This document shows, in pieces, positions 1 to 4,622 of a stretch of 6,548 nt of DNA (the first letter of the stretch is position 1; the number at the start of each line of letters is the position of its first letter). Made by a program: the position numbers and the translations under genes. The notes beneath the pieces were generated by a model. It was given only the letters and a program-made list of their open reading frames with translations. It was not told the DNA's origin and made no database searches. This DNA comes from an uncultured Chloroflexota bacterium. Its GTDB lineage: Bacteria > Chloroflexota > Chloroflexia > Chloroflexales > Roseiflexaceae. Location: NCBI GenBank assembly GCA_903871975.1, contig CAIQIY010000008.1, positions 1 through 6,548 of the forward strand. The letters are read 5' to 3'.

Positions 1-86
1 TCGGGAGTTTCACCGTCGCCGGGCGCTGACGGCATGACTGCGGGGCGGCGACGATGCCGCCCCGCTCATGGGCCGCCGCGGGCGTA
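1..86. other. Non-coding flank left of ilvD
   Basis: Apart from the hairpin at 33-70, nothing definite is visible. Two plus-strand frames are open from the window edge to early stops (TGA at 27-29 and TGA at 35-37). Either could be the last codons of a gene running in from the left and converging on ilvD, but the 8-11 residues available are too few to recognise a protein. Confidence 0.3.
33..70 (-). terminator. Long GC-rich hairpin downstream of ilvD (probable terminator)
   Basis: A perfect 10-bp stem pairs GCGGGGCGGC (40-49) with GCCGCCCCGC (56-65) around a 6-nt loop. It continues, after a 2-nt bulge (38-39), with CATGA (33-37) pairing with TCATG (66-70), giving about 15 pairs in all. It begins 17 nt beyond the ilvD stop codon. 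No T-run follows on either strand, so it is not a textbook intrinsic terminator. It may still end or stabilise the ilvD transcript, or serve a convergent gene to the left. Confidence 0.5.
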
Positions 87-1769
87 TTACCACGGCGTGC
101 GCAGGATCGCGCCCTCGGAGGCCGACGACACCAGTGCCGCGTAGCGGCCGAAGACGCCACTGCGGTAGCGTGGCTCGGGCGTGACCCACTCGGCACGTCG
201 GCGCGCGAGCTCGGCATCATCGACCAGCAGGTTCACCACGCGGTCGTCGATGGCGATCTCGATCGGGTCGCCATCGCGAACCAGCGCGATCGGACCACCC
301 TGCGCCGCCTCGGGTGCCACATGCCCCAGCATCAGGCCGCGCGTCGCGCCGCTGAAGCGGCCATCGGTGATGAGCGCGACCGACTCGCCCAGCCCCTGCC
401 CGACGATCGCCGCCGTGACGCCGAGCATCTCGCGCATGCCCGGGCCGCCACGCGGCCCCTCGTAGCGGATCACCACCACATCGCCGGCGACGATGCGCCC
501 CGCAGTAACCTCGGCCATCGCCTGTTCCTCGGAGTCGAACACCCGGGCCGGGCCACGATGCGTGCGCCGCTCGTAGCCAGCCACCTTGACCACCGCGCCG
601 TCCGGCGCCAGGCTGCCGCGCAGGATCACCAAGCCGCCACTCGGCTTGATCGGCGCCTCGAGGGCGCGAATGACATCCTGCCCCGGTGTCTCGACAACCT
701 CGGCGGCCTCCTCGGCGAGCGTGCGGCCGGTCACGGTGCGCGCAGCGCCGGCGACGAGGCCACCCTGCACCAGGCGCTGCAGCAGCACGCGCGTCCCGCC
801 GGCGCGATCGACCTCGACGGCGCTGTACCGGCCGCCGGGCATCAGGTCGGCCAGCAACGGCGTGCGGTCGTTGATCGGGTTGAAGTCATCGATCTCCAGC
901 GGGATGCCGGCCTCGCGGGCCAGCGCCAGCAAGTGCAGTACTGCGTTCGTCGAGCCACCGCTCGCCGCGACGCTGGCGATCGCATTATCGAACGATTGGC
1001 GCGTCAGGATGTCGCTGGGGCACAGGTTCTGGCGCAGCATCGTCATGATCTGCTCGCCGACGCGCACGCCGATGCGATCACGTCGCGGGTCGACGGCCGG
1101 CGCCGAGGCGCTGCCCATCGGCGAGAGCCCGATCACCTCCATCACCGTGGCCATCGTGTTGGCGGTGTACTGGCCACCGCACGCGCCGGGCCCCGGGCAG
1201 GCGACGTCCTCGATCGCCTTGAGTTCGTCGTCGCTGATCTTGCCGGCGGCATTGGCGCCGATCGCCTCGAACACGTGCTGCACCGTCAGATCGCGCCCGT
1301 TGTGCTGGCCTGGCATGATGGTACCACCATACAGGACGACGCTCGGGATGTTCAGCCGCACCAGGCCCATCGCCGCGCCCGGGATGGTCTTGTCGCAGGC
1401 CACCAGCGCGATCATCGCATCGAACAGGTGCGAGCGCCCCATGAGCTCGATCGAGTCGGCGATCACCTCGCGGCTGACCAGCGAGCCCTTCATGCCCTCG
1501 GTGCCCATCGTCACGCCATCGCTCACCGCGACCGTGTTGAACTCCATCGGCGTGCCGCCGGCGCGCCTGACGCCTTCCTTCACTTTGGCGGCCAGCAGTC
1601 GCAGATTGAAATTGCATGGCATCGTCTCGGTCCAGGTGTTTGCGATGCCGATCAGCGGCCGTGCCAGGTCTTCATCGGTGAAGCCGATCGCCTTCAGCAT
1701 CGCCCGCGCTGCGGCACGGTTGCGGCCGTCGGTGATCGCACTGCTGTGGCGCTTGAGTGAGTCGCTCAT
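87..1769 (-). CDS. ilvD: Dihydroxy-acid dehydratase
   Basis: IlvD (560 residues, typical length) dehydrates 2,3-dihydroxy-isovalerate and 2,3-dihydroxy-3-methylvalerate to the 2-keto acids that precede valine, leucine and isoleucine. It is a cytosolic Fe-S enzyme of the IlvD/Edd family. Family marks run the whole length: GIANTWTETMPCN with Cys52, ACDKTIPG with Cys125, and ACPGPGACGGQYTANTMA with Cys197. These three cysteines are the expected Fe-S cluster ligands. GGSTNAVLHL follows at 271-280, and GRFSGATRG near 470-478 carries the Ser473 expected to act as catalytic base. The ATG at 1769 is supported by an AGGAG (complement of 1777-1781) 7 nt upstream. The gene appears monocistronic in this window and diverges from the unknown gene at 1895. 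The related sugar-acid dehydratases share these motifs, but the overall similarity and the CPGPGACGG block favour IlvD. A long plus-strand open frame over the gene is a GC-rich shadow. Confidence 0.97.
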   Translation of the reverse strand: MSDSLKRHSSAITDGRNRAAARAMLKAIGFTDEDLARPLIGIANTWTETMPCNFNLRLLAAKVKEGVRRAGGTPMEFNTVAVSDGVTMGTEGMKGSLVSREVIADSIELMGRSHLFDAMIALVACDKTIPGAAMGLVRLNIPSVVLYGGTIMPGQHNGRDLTVQHVFEAIGANAAGKISDDELKAIEDVACPGPGACGGQYTANTMATVMEVIGLSPMGSASAPAVDPRRDRIGVRVGEQIMTMLRQNLCPSDILTRQSFDNAIASVAASGGSTNAVLHLLALAREAGIPLEIDDFNPINDRTPLLADLMPGGRYSAVEVDRAGGTRVLLQRLVQGGLVAGAARTVTGRTLAEEAAEVVETPGQDVIRALEAPIKPSGGLVILRGSLAPDGAVVKVAGYERRTHRGPARVFDSEEQAMAEVTAGRIVAGDVVVIRYEGPRGGPGMREMLGVTAAIVGQGLGESVALITDGRFSGATRGLMLGHVAPEAAQGGPIALVRDGDPIEIAIDDRVVNLLVDDAELARRRAEWVTPEPRYRSGVFGRYAALVSSASEGAILRTPW

Positions 1770-1776
1770 GCGGATG

Positions 1777-1781
1777 CTCCT
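1777..1781 (-). promoter_or_regulatory. Ribosome binding site of ilvD
   Basis: The minus strand reads AGGAG here, 7 nt before the ATG at 1769. It supports that codon as the start. Confidence 0.75.
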
Positions 1782-1817
1782 GTCATCGTCGGCGCCGGCG
1801 CAGTCTGGCGCGACGAG

Positions 1818-1828
1818 TGTGCTATAGT
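1818..1828 (+). promoter_or_regulatory. Extended -10 promoter for the unknown gene
   Basis: TGTGC precedes TATAGT (1823-1828), giving a good extended -10 (TRTGN followed by five of six matches to TATAAT). The -35 position is poor, as is common for extended -10 promoters. A start near 1835 would give a leader of about 60 nt to the ATG at 1895. The same 11-mer, with one change, serves as the -10 of the DeoR gene on the minus strand at 3489-3499. Confidence 0.5.
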
Positions 1829-1831
1829 ATA
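1826..1831 (-). promoter_or_regulatory. Possible -10 element for ilvD
   Basis: The minus strand reads TATACT, five of six matches to TATAAT, which would place transcription start roughly 50 nt before the ilvD ATG. No convincing -35 lies 16-18 nt further upstream. The element overlaps a stronger plus-strand -10 at 1823-1828, so the two promoters, if both are real, would compete for polymerase. Confidence 0.35.
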
Positions 1832-1894
1832 CACGGACCGGTCGGGCCGTTCGCCCGCGCCGCCCAGGCGATCATCAAGTGGGATGGGAAGGGT

Positions 1895-2557
1895 ATGGGC
1901 AGACAAGCACGCGCGAAACGCCAGCGCCGCGAGGCCGAGCATTACGCCGCATCGTTGACCGCCTGCCAGGGCACCTGGCTCGAACATGCACCGGATGCGG
2001 CCGAGTTGCAGCGCATCCGGCAGATCGATCTGATGTTGCGCCAGTATCGTCTGCAGGCGATGCAGATGGGCCGCGACAAGGCCGGCACGCATGCGTTGAG
2101 CCTCGATGTCTACCGCGAGCCGGTGTGGGCGGCGCTGCACCTCGATGACTGGCTGATCGAGGATGTGCTCGAGGTGATCGGCGAACCGCCCATCGCCGTC
2201 GATCCCGACGATACCGCGTTCACCACCTGGTTGTTGCATGCGCTGGGGACCATCGCACATGCCCGCTTCCGCCGCGCCCTGGCCGAACAGTCGCGGCGCT
2301 TCCTGCCGCAATATGCTGCAGCCGGCCGCATCAAGGAGGCGCTGGCGATCGAGCATAATGCCTACATGACGGTGATGAGCGAGGCTGCGACGCCGTTGCT
2401 GGTGCAGATGCTGGTGGGCGGGCTGTCGCGCTACTACGAAACCCACGATGAGGCGGCAATCAGCGCCATCGCTGCACCGCCGGCCACTGCACCGGGCGCC
2501 GACGACGCCACGGGTGCCGATGATGCCACGGGTGCCGGCGACGCCACGCCGGTGTGA
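1895..2557 (+). CDS. Uncharacterised 220-residue protein, no recognised family
   Basis: I do not recognise this protein. It opens with a strongly basic stretch (MGRQARAKRQRRE), which could contact nucleic acid or the ribosome. The middle is largely helical-looking, rich in Ala, Leu, Arg and Glu (QIDLMLRQYRLQAMQMG, WAALHLDDWLIEDVLEVIG, then ARFRRALAEQSRRFLPQYAAAGRIKEALAIEHNAY). The last 20 residues are a low-complexity acidic tail of three GA(D/G)DAT repeats. There is no signal peptide and no clear membrane segment. The ATG at 1895 is chosen because the basic N-terminus starts there, purine-rich GGGAAGGG lies just upstream, and the in-frame stretch before it covers the promoter. It stands alone between divergent ilvD and the convergent repressor. 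Its neighbours give no clue to its role. That it is a real gene is likely, given non-random composition and a matching promoter; the antisense frame is His/Arg/Gln-rich and looks like a shadow. Confidence 0.75.
   Translation: MGRQARAKRQRREAEHYAASLTACQGTWLEHAPDAAELQRIRQIDLMLRQYRLQAMQMGRDKAGTHALSLDVYREPVWAALHLDDWLIEDVLEVIGEPPIAVDPDDTAFTTWLLHALGTIAHARFRRALAEQSRRFLPQYAAAGRIKEALAIEHNAYMTVMSEAATPLLVQMLVGGLSRYYETHDEAAISAIAAPPATAPGADDATGADDATGAGDATPV
2495..2548 (+). repeat. Three tandem 18-bp units in the 3' end of the unknown gene
   Basis: Three consecutive in-frame units (2495-2512, 2513-2530, 2531-2548) encode GADDAT, GADDAT and GAGDAT. The units differ mostly at third codon positions, so the peptide is kept better than the DNA. 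The result is an acidic, flexible C-terminal tail that slippage could lengthen or shorten without a frameshift. Confidence 0.85.
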
Positions 2558-2615
2558 TCCGTGACGCGCGCGACGCGACGGGCGACCAATCGCTGGCGTG
2601 TCGTGCGCACCCTGC

Positions 2616-2652
2616 CCGCGGCCGGAGCCCGCGGTGGCGTCAGCGCGCCACC
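2616..2652. terminator. Two adjacent hairpins between convergent genes
   Basis: The 82-bp gap between the unknown gene and the repressor ends in two inverted repeats. One is CCGCGG (2616-2621) with CCGCGG (2629-2634) around a 7-nt loop. The other is GGTGGCG (2633-2639) with CGCCACC (2646-2652) around a 6-nt loop, which covers the repressor stop codon. They overlap by two bases, so they are alternatives rather than a pair. Their place between converging genes suits a bidirectional terminator, but neither has a T-run. Confidence 0.35.
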
Positions 2653-3413
2653 AGCCGCACATCCACTCCGCGTGCCCGCAACGCCGCCACCATGTCGGCC
2701 GGTGCTGCATCATCGGTGACGACGATGTGCCCCGCCATCGGGTGCAGGATGGTCGTCAGCGACTGCACGCCGAACTTGGTGGAATCGAGCAGGATCACCA
2801 CTTGGCGCGCCGATTCGATCATGGCGCGCTTGACCTGGCTCTCGAGCATGTTGGGGTCGCTCAGGCCGGCGGCGAGCGTCAGGCCGGTGCCCGAGAGAAA
2901 CAAACGGTCGGCGTGAAACTCCTGAAAGAACCGCTCGACCGTCGGGCCGACGAATGTGCACGAGATATCGCGCAACATGCCGCCGGTGCAGATTACCGTC
3001 GCGTGGGGCAGCAGATGACGCAGCTCGTTGCTGGTGTACAGCCCATTGGTCACCACCGTCAGGCCCGGGCGCACCGCGACGTACCGCGCCATCGTGGTCG
3101 CCGTCGTGCCACCCTCGAGGATGATGATGTCGCCATCGCCGACCAGCTCGGCGGCCGCGTACCGCGCGATGCTCGCCTTCTGCGGCGCGTTCAGCTTCTG
3201 CTTGGCGGCGTAGCGTGGCTCGACTGCCGCTACTGCCACGCGCACCGCACCGCCGTGCGTGCGCTGGACATGCCCGGCATCTTCGAGAAGCTTCAGGTCG
3301 CGGCGGATGGTCATCTCTGAGACACGGTACCTGCGACTCAGGTCGACGATGCTGATCGCACCGTCGCCCTCGATGTCATCCAGAATCTGGCGCCGCCGCT
3401 GCTCCGGCATCAT
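2640..3413 (-). CDS. DeoR-family sugar-phosphate-responsive transcriptional repressor
   Basis: This 257-residue protein has the usual length and layout of a DeoR/GlpR-type repressor. The N-terminal winged helix-turn-helix (about 5-57) carries the family signature: RRRQILDDIEGDGAISIVDLSRRYRVSEMTIRRDLKLLEDAG, then RTHGGAV. The C-terminal sensor domain (about 75-235) is the sugar-isomerase-like DeoRC fold, with EGGTT (100-104) where phosphosugar-binding members have a D/E-x-G-T/S-T loop, VTNG (121-124), a TGG near 143-145, and the LLDSTKF motif (208-214). Family members typically release DNA on binding a phosphorylated sugar intermediate. The start is ATG at 3413 (or the adjacent ATG at 3410), just before MPEQRRRQI. 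The open frame continues upstream to 3764 but has no family sequence there and crosses the promoter. A weak GGCGGA lies 6 nt upstream. The gene diverges from the isomerase operon and very probably controls it, and perhaps itself; the exact effector is unknown. Confidence 0.93.
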   Translation of the reverse strand: MMPEQRRRQILDDIEGDGAISIVDLSRRYRVSEMTIRRDLKLLEDAGHVQRTHGGAVRVAVAAVEPRYAAKQKLNAPQKASIARYAAAELVGDGDIIILEGGTTATTMARYVAVRPGLTVVTNGLYTSNELRHLLPHATVICTGGMLRDISCTFVGPTVERFFQEFHADRLFLSGTGLTLAAGLSDPNMLESQVKRAMIESARQVVILLDSTKFGVQSLTTILHPMAGHIVVTDDAAPADMVAALRARGVDVRLVAR

Positions 3414-3433
3414 GCACGTTCCGCCATGTTCAT
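3410..3433 (-). other. Possible 7-codon leader ORF ahead of the repressor
   Basis: On the minus strand an ATG at 3433 opens MNMAERA and ends in a TGA that overlaps the repressor's first ATG (ATGA arrangement). No clear Shine-Dalgarno precedes it, so translation is doubtful. If translated, it could couple ribosome delivery to the repressor start. Confidence 0.2.
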
Positions 3434-3488
3434 CTTGTGCGTCGCGGCGGCTTCGCCCGACGTCGTGATGGCCGCCTGCCCCACTGCG

Positions 3489-3517
3489 ACCATAGCACAA
3501 CCCGCTGGTACTGTCAA
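3489..3517 (-). promoter_or_regulatory. Promoter of the DeoR-type repressor gene
   Basis: The minus strand carries a perfect -35 TTGACA (complement of 3512-3517), a 17-nt spacer, and TATGGT (complement of 3489-3494) preceded by TGTGC, an extended -10. This is the best promoter in the window. Transcription would start near 3482, leaving a leader of about 70 nt before the ATG at 3413. Confidence 0.8.
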
Positions 3518-3537
3518 TGCCTCGCGTCAGCGTGCCG

Positions 3538-3562
3538 CGCACACGATGCGCGGATGTGTGCG
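3538..3562. promoter_or_regulatory. Inverted repeat between divergent promoters (candidate operator)
   Basis: CGCACAC (3538-3544) and GTGTGCG (3556-3562) are perfect 7-bp inverted arms 11 bp apart. They sit between the two divergent -35 boxes (3512-3517 minus, 3571-3576 plus). A third copy, GTGTGCG at 3598-3604, overlaps the end of the operon's -10, 42 bp (about four helical turns) from the second. The spot is right for a repressor controlling both promoters; assigning it to the neighbouring DeoR protein is inference. Confidence 0.45.
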
Positions 3563-3570
3563 AATATGGC

Positions 3571-3599
3571 TTGACTCGTGACATCTTTTGTGATAGGGT
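3571..3599 (+). promoter_or_regulatory. Promoter of the sugar-phosphate isomerase operon
   Basis: TTGACT (3571-3576, five of six matches) is followed by a 17-nt spacer and TAGGGT (3594-3599), with TGTGA directly before it as an extended -10. The -10 hexamer itself is weak, which suits a regulated promoter. Transcription would start near 3606, about 34 nt before the first gene. Confidence 0.6.
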
Positions 3600-3626
3600 G
3601 TGCGCACTTCTGCGAATCTGGTGTGT

Positions 3627-3632
3627 ACAGGA
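3627..3632 (+). promoter_or_regulatory. Ribosome binding site of the cupin isomerase gene
   Basis: ACAGGA, with AGGA at 3629-3632, lies 7 nt before the ATG at 3640. It favours this start over ATG at 3517, which lies upstream of the promoter. Confidence 0.65.
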
Positions 3633-3639
3633 TGCATCA

Positions 3640-4251
3640 ATGGCTGCCCAACAGTTTGCCCGACGGTTTATTCCACACATGGGGGCGATCGACGGCGCGC
3701 CAGTCGCCACACGTCGGCTGAGCGACCTGCGCGGTGTCTTTGCCGACGCCGCCGCGTACCACACCGCATGCGCCGCAGGCGACCCAGTGATCTACACCGT
3801 GGCATCAGTCGAGGCCGCCGACGGCGACGGCCAGCTGCACTACGGGCTCGGGACATTGATGCCTGGCAGGATCGGTGACGAGTACTACTGCACGCGCGGG
3901 CATCTGCACGCCTGGCGACCGGCAGCCGAGGTATACGTCGGATTATCGGGGGTCGGCGTCATGTTGCTCGAGGATGAGCATTCGGGCGAGAGCTGGCTCG
4001 AGCCGCTCGATGGCGACCACATCGTCTATGTTCCCGGGCACACCGCGCACCGCACGGTGAACACCGGCGATGTTCCGCTCGTCTATCTGGGCATCTACCC
4101 GGCCGCCGCGGGTCACGATTACGCCTCGATCGGTGCGCGCAACTTCCGGGCGGTGGTCGTCGAGCGCGACGGCCGGCCAGCGCTGATCCAGCGGGCGGGC
4201 GATGGTGTGCCGGCAGCAGCCGGGCGAGCACAGGAGCACGAACGTGGCTGA
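3640..4251 (+). CDS. Cupin-type (archaeal-type) glucose-6-phosphate isomerase
   Basis: This 203-residue protein matches the metal-dependent cupin phosphoglucose isomerases first known from Pyrococcus and Thermococcus, which interconvert glucose-6-phosphate and fructose-6-phosphate in the cytosol and are unrelated to the common PGI. The N-terminal part (to about 65) is weakly conserved. The cupin core follows: TRGHLHAWRPAAEVYVGLSGVGVMLL with metal ligands His88, His90 and Glu97, then VYVPGHTAHRTVNTGDVPLVYLGIYPAAAGHDYASI with His137 as the fourth ligand. The recalled P. furiosus ligands have almost the same numbers (88, 90, 97, 136). The HRTVNTGD and YPA-x-AGHDY blocks are diagnostic for the family. 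The start at 3640 has an AGGA 7 nt upstream and gives family length. It is the first gene of the operon and its stop overlaps the next start by 8 nt. The last 20 residues (VPAAAGRAQEHERG) look like a non-conserved tail. Family assignment is strong; the exact sugar phosphate is less certain, since neighbouring genes are PMI homologues. Confidence 0.92.
   Translation: MAAQQFARRFIPHMGAIDGAPVATRRLSDLRGVFADAAAYHTACAAGDPVIYTVASVEAADGDGQLHYGLGTLMPGRIGDEYYCTRGHLHAWRPAAEVYVGLSGVGVMLLEDEHSGESWLEPLDGDHIVYVPGHTAHRTVNTGDVPLVYLGIYPAAAGHDYASIGARNFRAVVVERDGRPALIQRAGDGVPAAAGRAQEHERG
4232..4236 (+). promoter_or_regulatory. Ribosome binding site deciding a GTG start
   Basis: AGGAG lies 7 nt before GTG at 4244. 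It sits inside the preceding gene and picks this GTG over the in-frame ATG at 4202 further upstream, which has no such site. Confidence 0.7.
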
Positions 4252-4621
4252 GATTCCCGACACAACGCCGCCGATCGGGTTCGTCGAACGGCCGTGGGGC
4301 AGCTTCCGCCAATACGCCCACAACCAGCCAGTCACCGTCAGCCTGATGACGGTACTGCCGGGGCAGCGGTTGAGCCTGCAATCGCACACCGGGCGCGCCG
4401 AGCTATGGATCGTCCTCGACGACGGCGCCAAAGTCGAAGTCGGCGATGTCGTTCACCTGCCACGCGCCGGCGACGAGATCTGGATCCCGGCGCAGGAGCG
4501 ACACCGGCTGAGCAGCACGGGCCCGACGGTGCGGGTACTCGAGGTGGCATTCGGCAACTGGCAGCAAGCCGACATCACGCGCTACGCCGATGATTACGCC
4601 CGGCCCGCGGAGGGCGAGTAG
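4244..4621 (+). CDS. Stand-alone ManC-type cupin, mannose-6-phosphate isomerase type II homologue
   Basis: This 125-residue protein corresponds to the C-terminal cupin domain of bifunctional ManC/AlgA-type enzymes (mannose-6-phosphate isomerase/GDP-mannose pyrophosphorylase), without the N-terminal nucleotidyltransferase. It would interconvert mannose-6-phosphate and fructose-6-phosphate. Visible family marks are ERPWGSFRQY (15-24), the metal-site block LSLQSHTGRAELWIVLDDGAKVEVGD with Gln46, His48, Arg51 and Glu53, then IPAQERHRLSSTGPTVRVLEVAFGNW with His87, and ITRYADDYAR at the end (ManC has VVRFADRYGR). The GTG start at 4244 overlaps the upstream gene by 8 nt, which implies translational coupling; the next gene starts 1 nt after this stop. 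Whether the isolated domain is an active isomerase, acts on another sugar phosphate, or regulates its neighbour cannot be read from sequence. Confidence 0.87.
   Translation: MAEIPDTTPPIGFVERPWGSFRQYAHNQPVTVSLMTVLPGQRLSLQSHTGRAELWIVLDDGAKVEVGDVVHLPRAGDEIWIPAQERHRLSSTGPTVRVLEVAFGNWQQADITRYADDYARPAEGE
4609..4614 (+). promoter_or_regulatory. Ribosome binding site of the long PMI gene
   Basis: GGAGGG, inside the end of the preceding gene, lies 8 nt before ATG at 4623. It favours this start over the upstream in-frame ATG at 4590. Confidence 0.75.
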
Positions 4622-4622
4622 C

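Noticed and set aside
54..1760. 568-residue plus-strand open frame covering ilvD, and a second at 586-1827
   Set aside because: They are antisense to a full-length, motif-complete ilvD. Their translations are rich in Arg, His, Ala and Ser without family motifs, as expected of shadow frames in GC-rich DNA.
1766..2713. 315-residue minus-strand open frame opposite the unknown gene
   Set aside because: The composition is His/Arg/Gln/Gly-rich with no recognisable domain. The plus-strand frame has a promoter, a basic N-terminus and more protein-like composition. It also overlaps both the ilvD promoter and the repressor end.
2598..3320. 240-residue plus-strand open frame over the DeoR-type gene
   Set aside because: It is antisense to a clear DeoR family protein and looks like a shadow translation (HHLARRFDHGALDLALEH).
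3446..3476. GGCGGC/GCCGCC inverted repeat in the repressor leader as a riboswitch or attenuator
   Set aside because: It has only six base pairs around a 19-nt loop in GC-rich DNA, with no T-run or alternative stem, so chance is sufficient.
3414..3764. N-terminal extension of the repressor frame up to an ATG at 3764
   Set aside because: The extra 117 residues resemble no DeoR sequence, include the gene's own strong promoter and overlap the start of the divergent isomerase gene.
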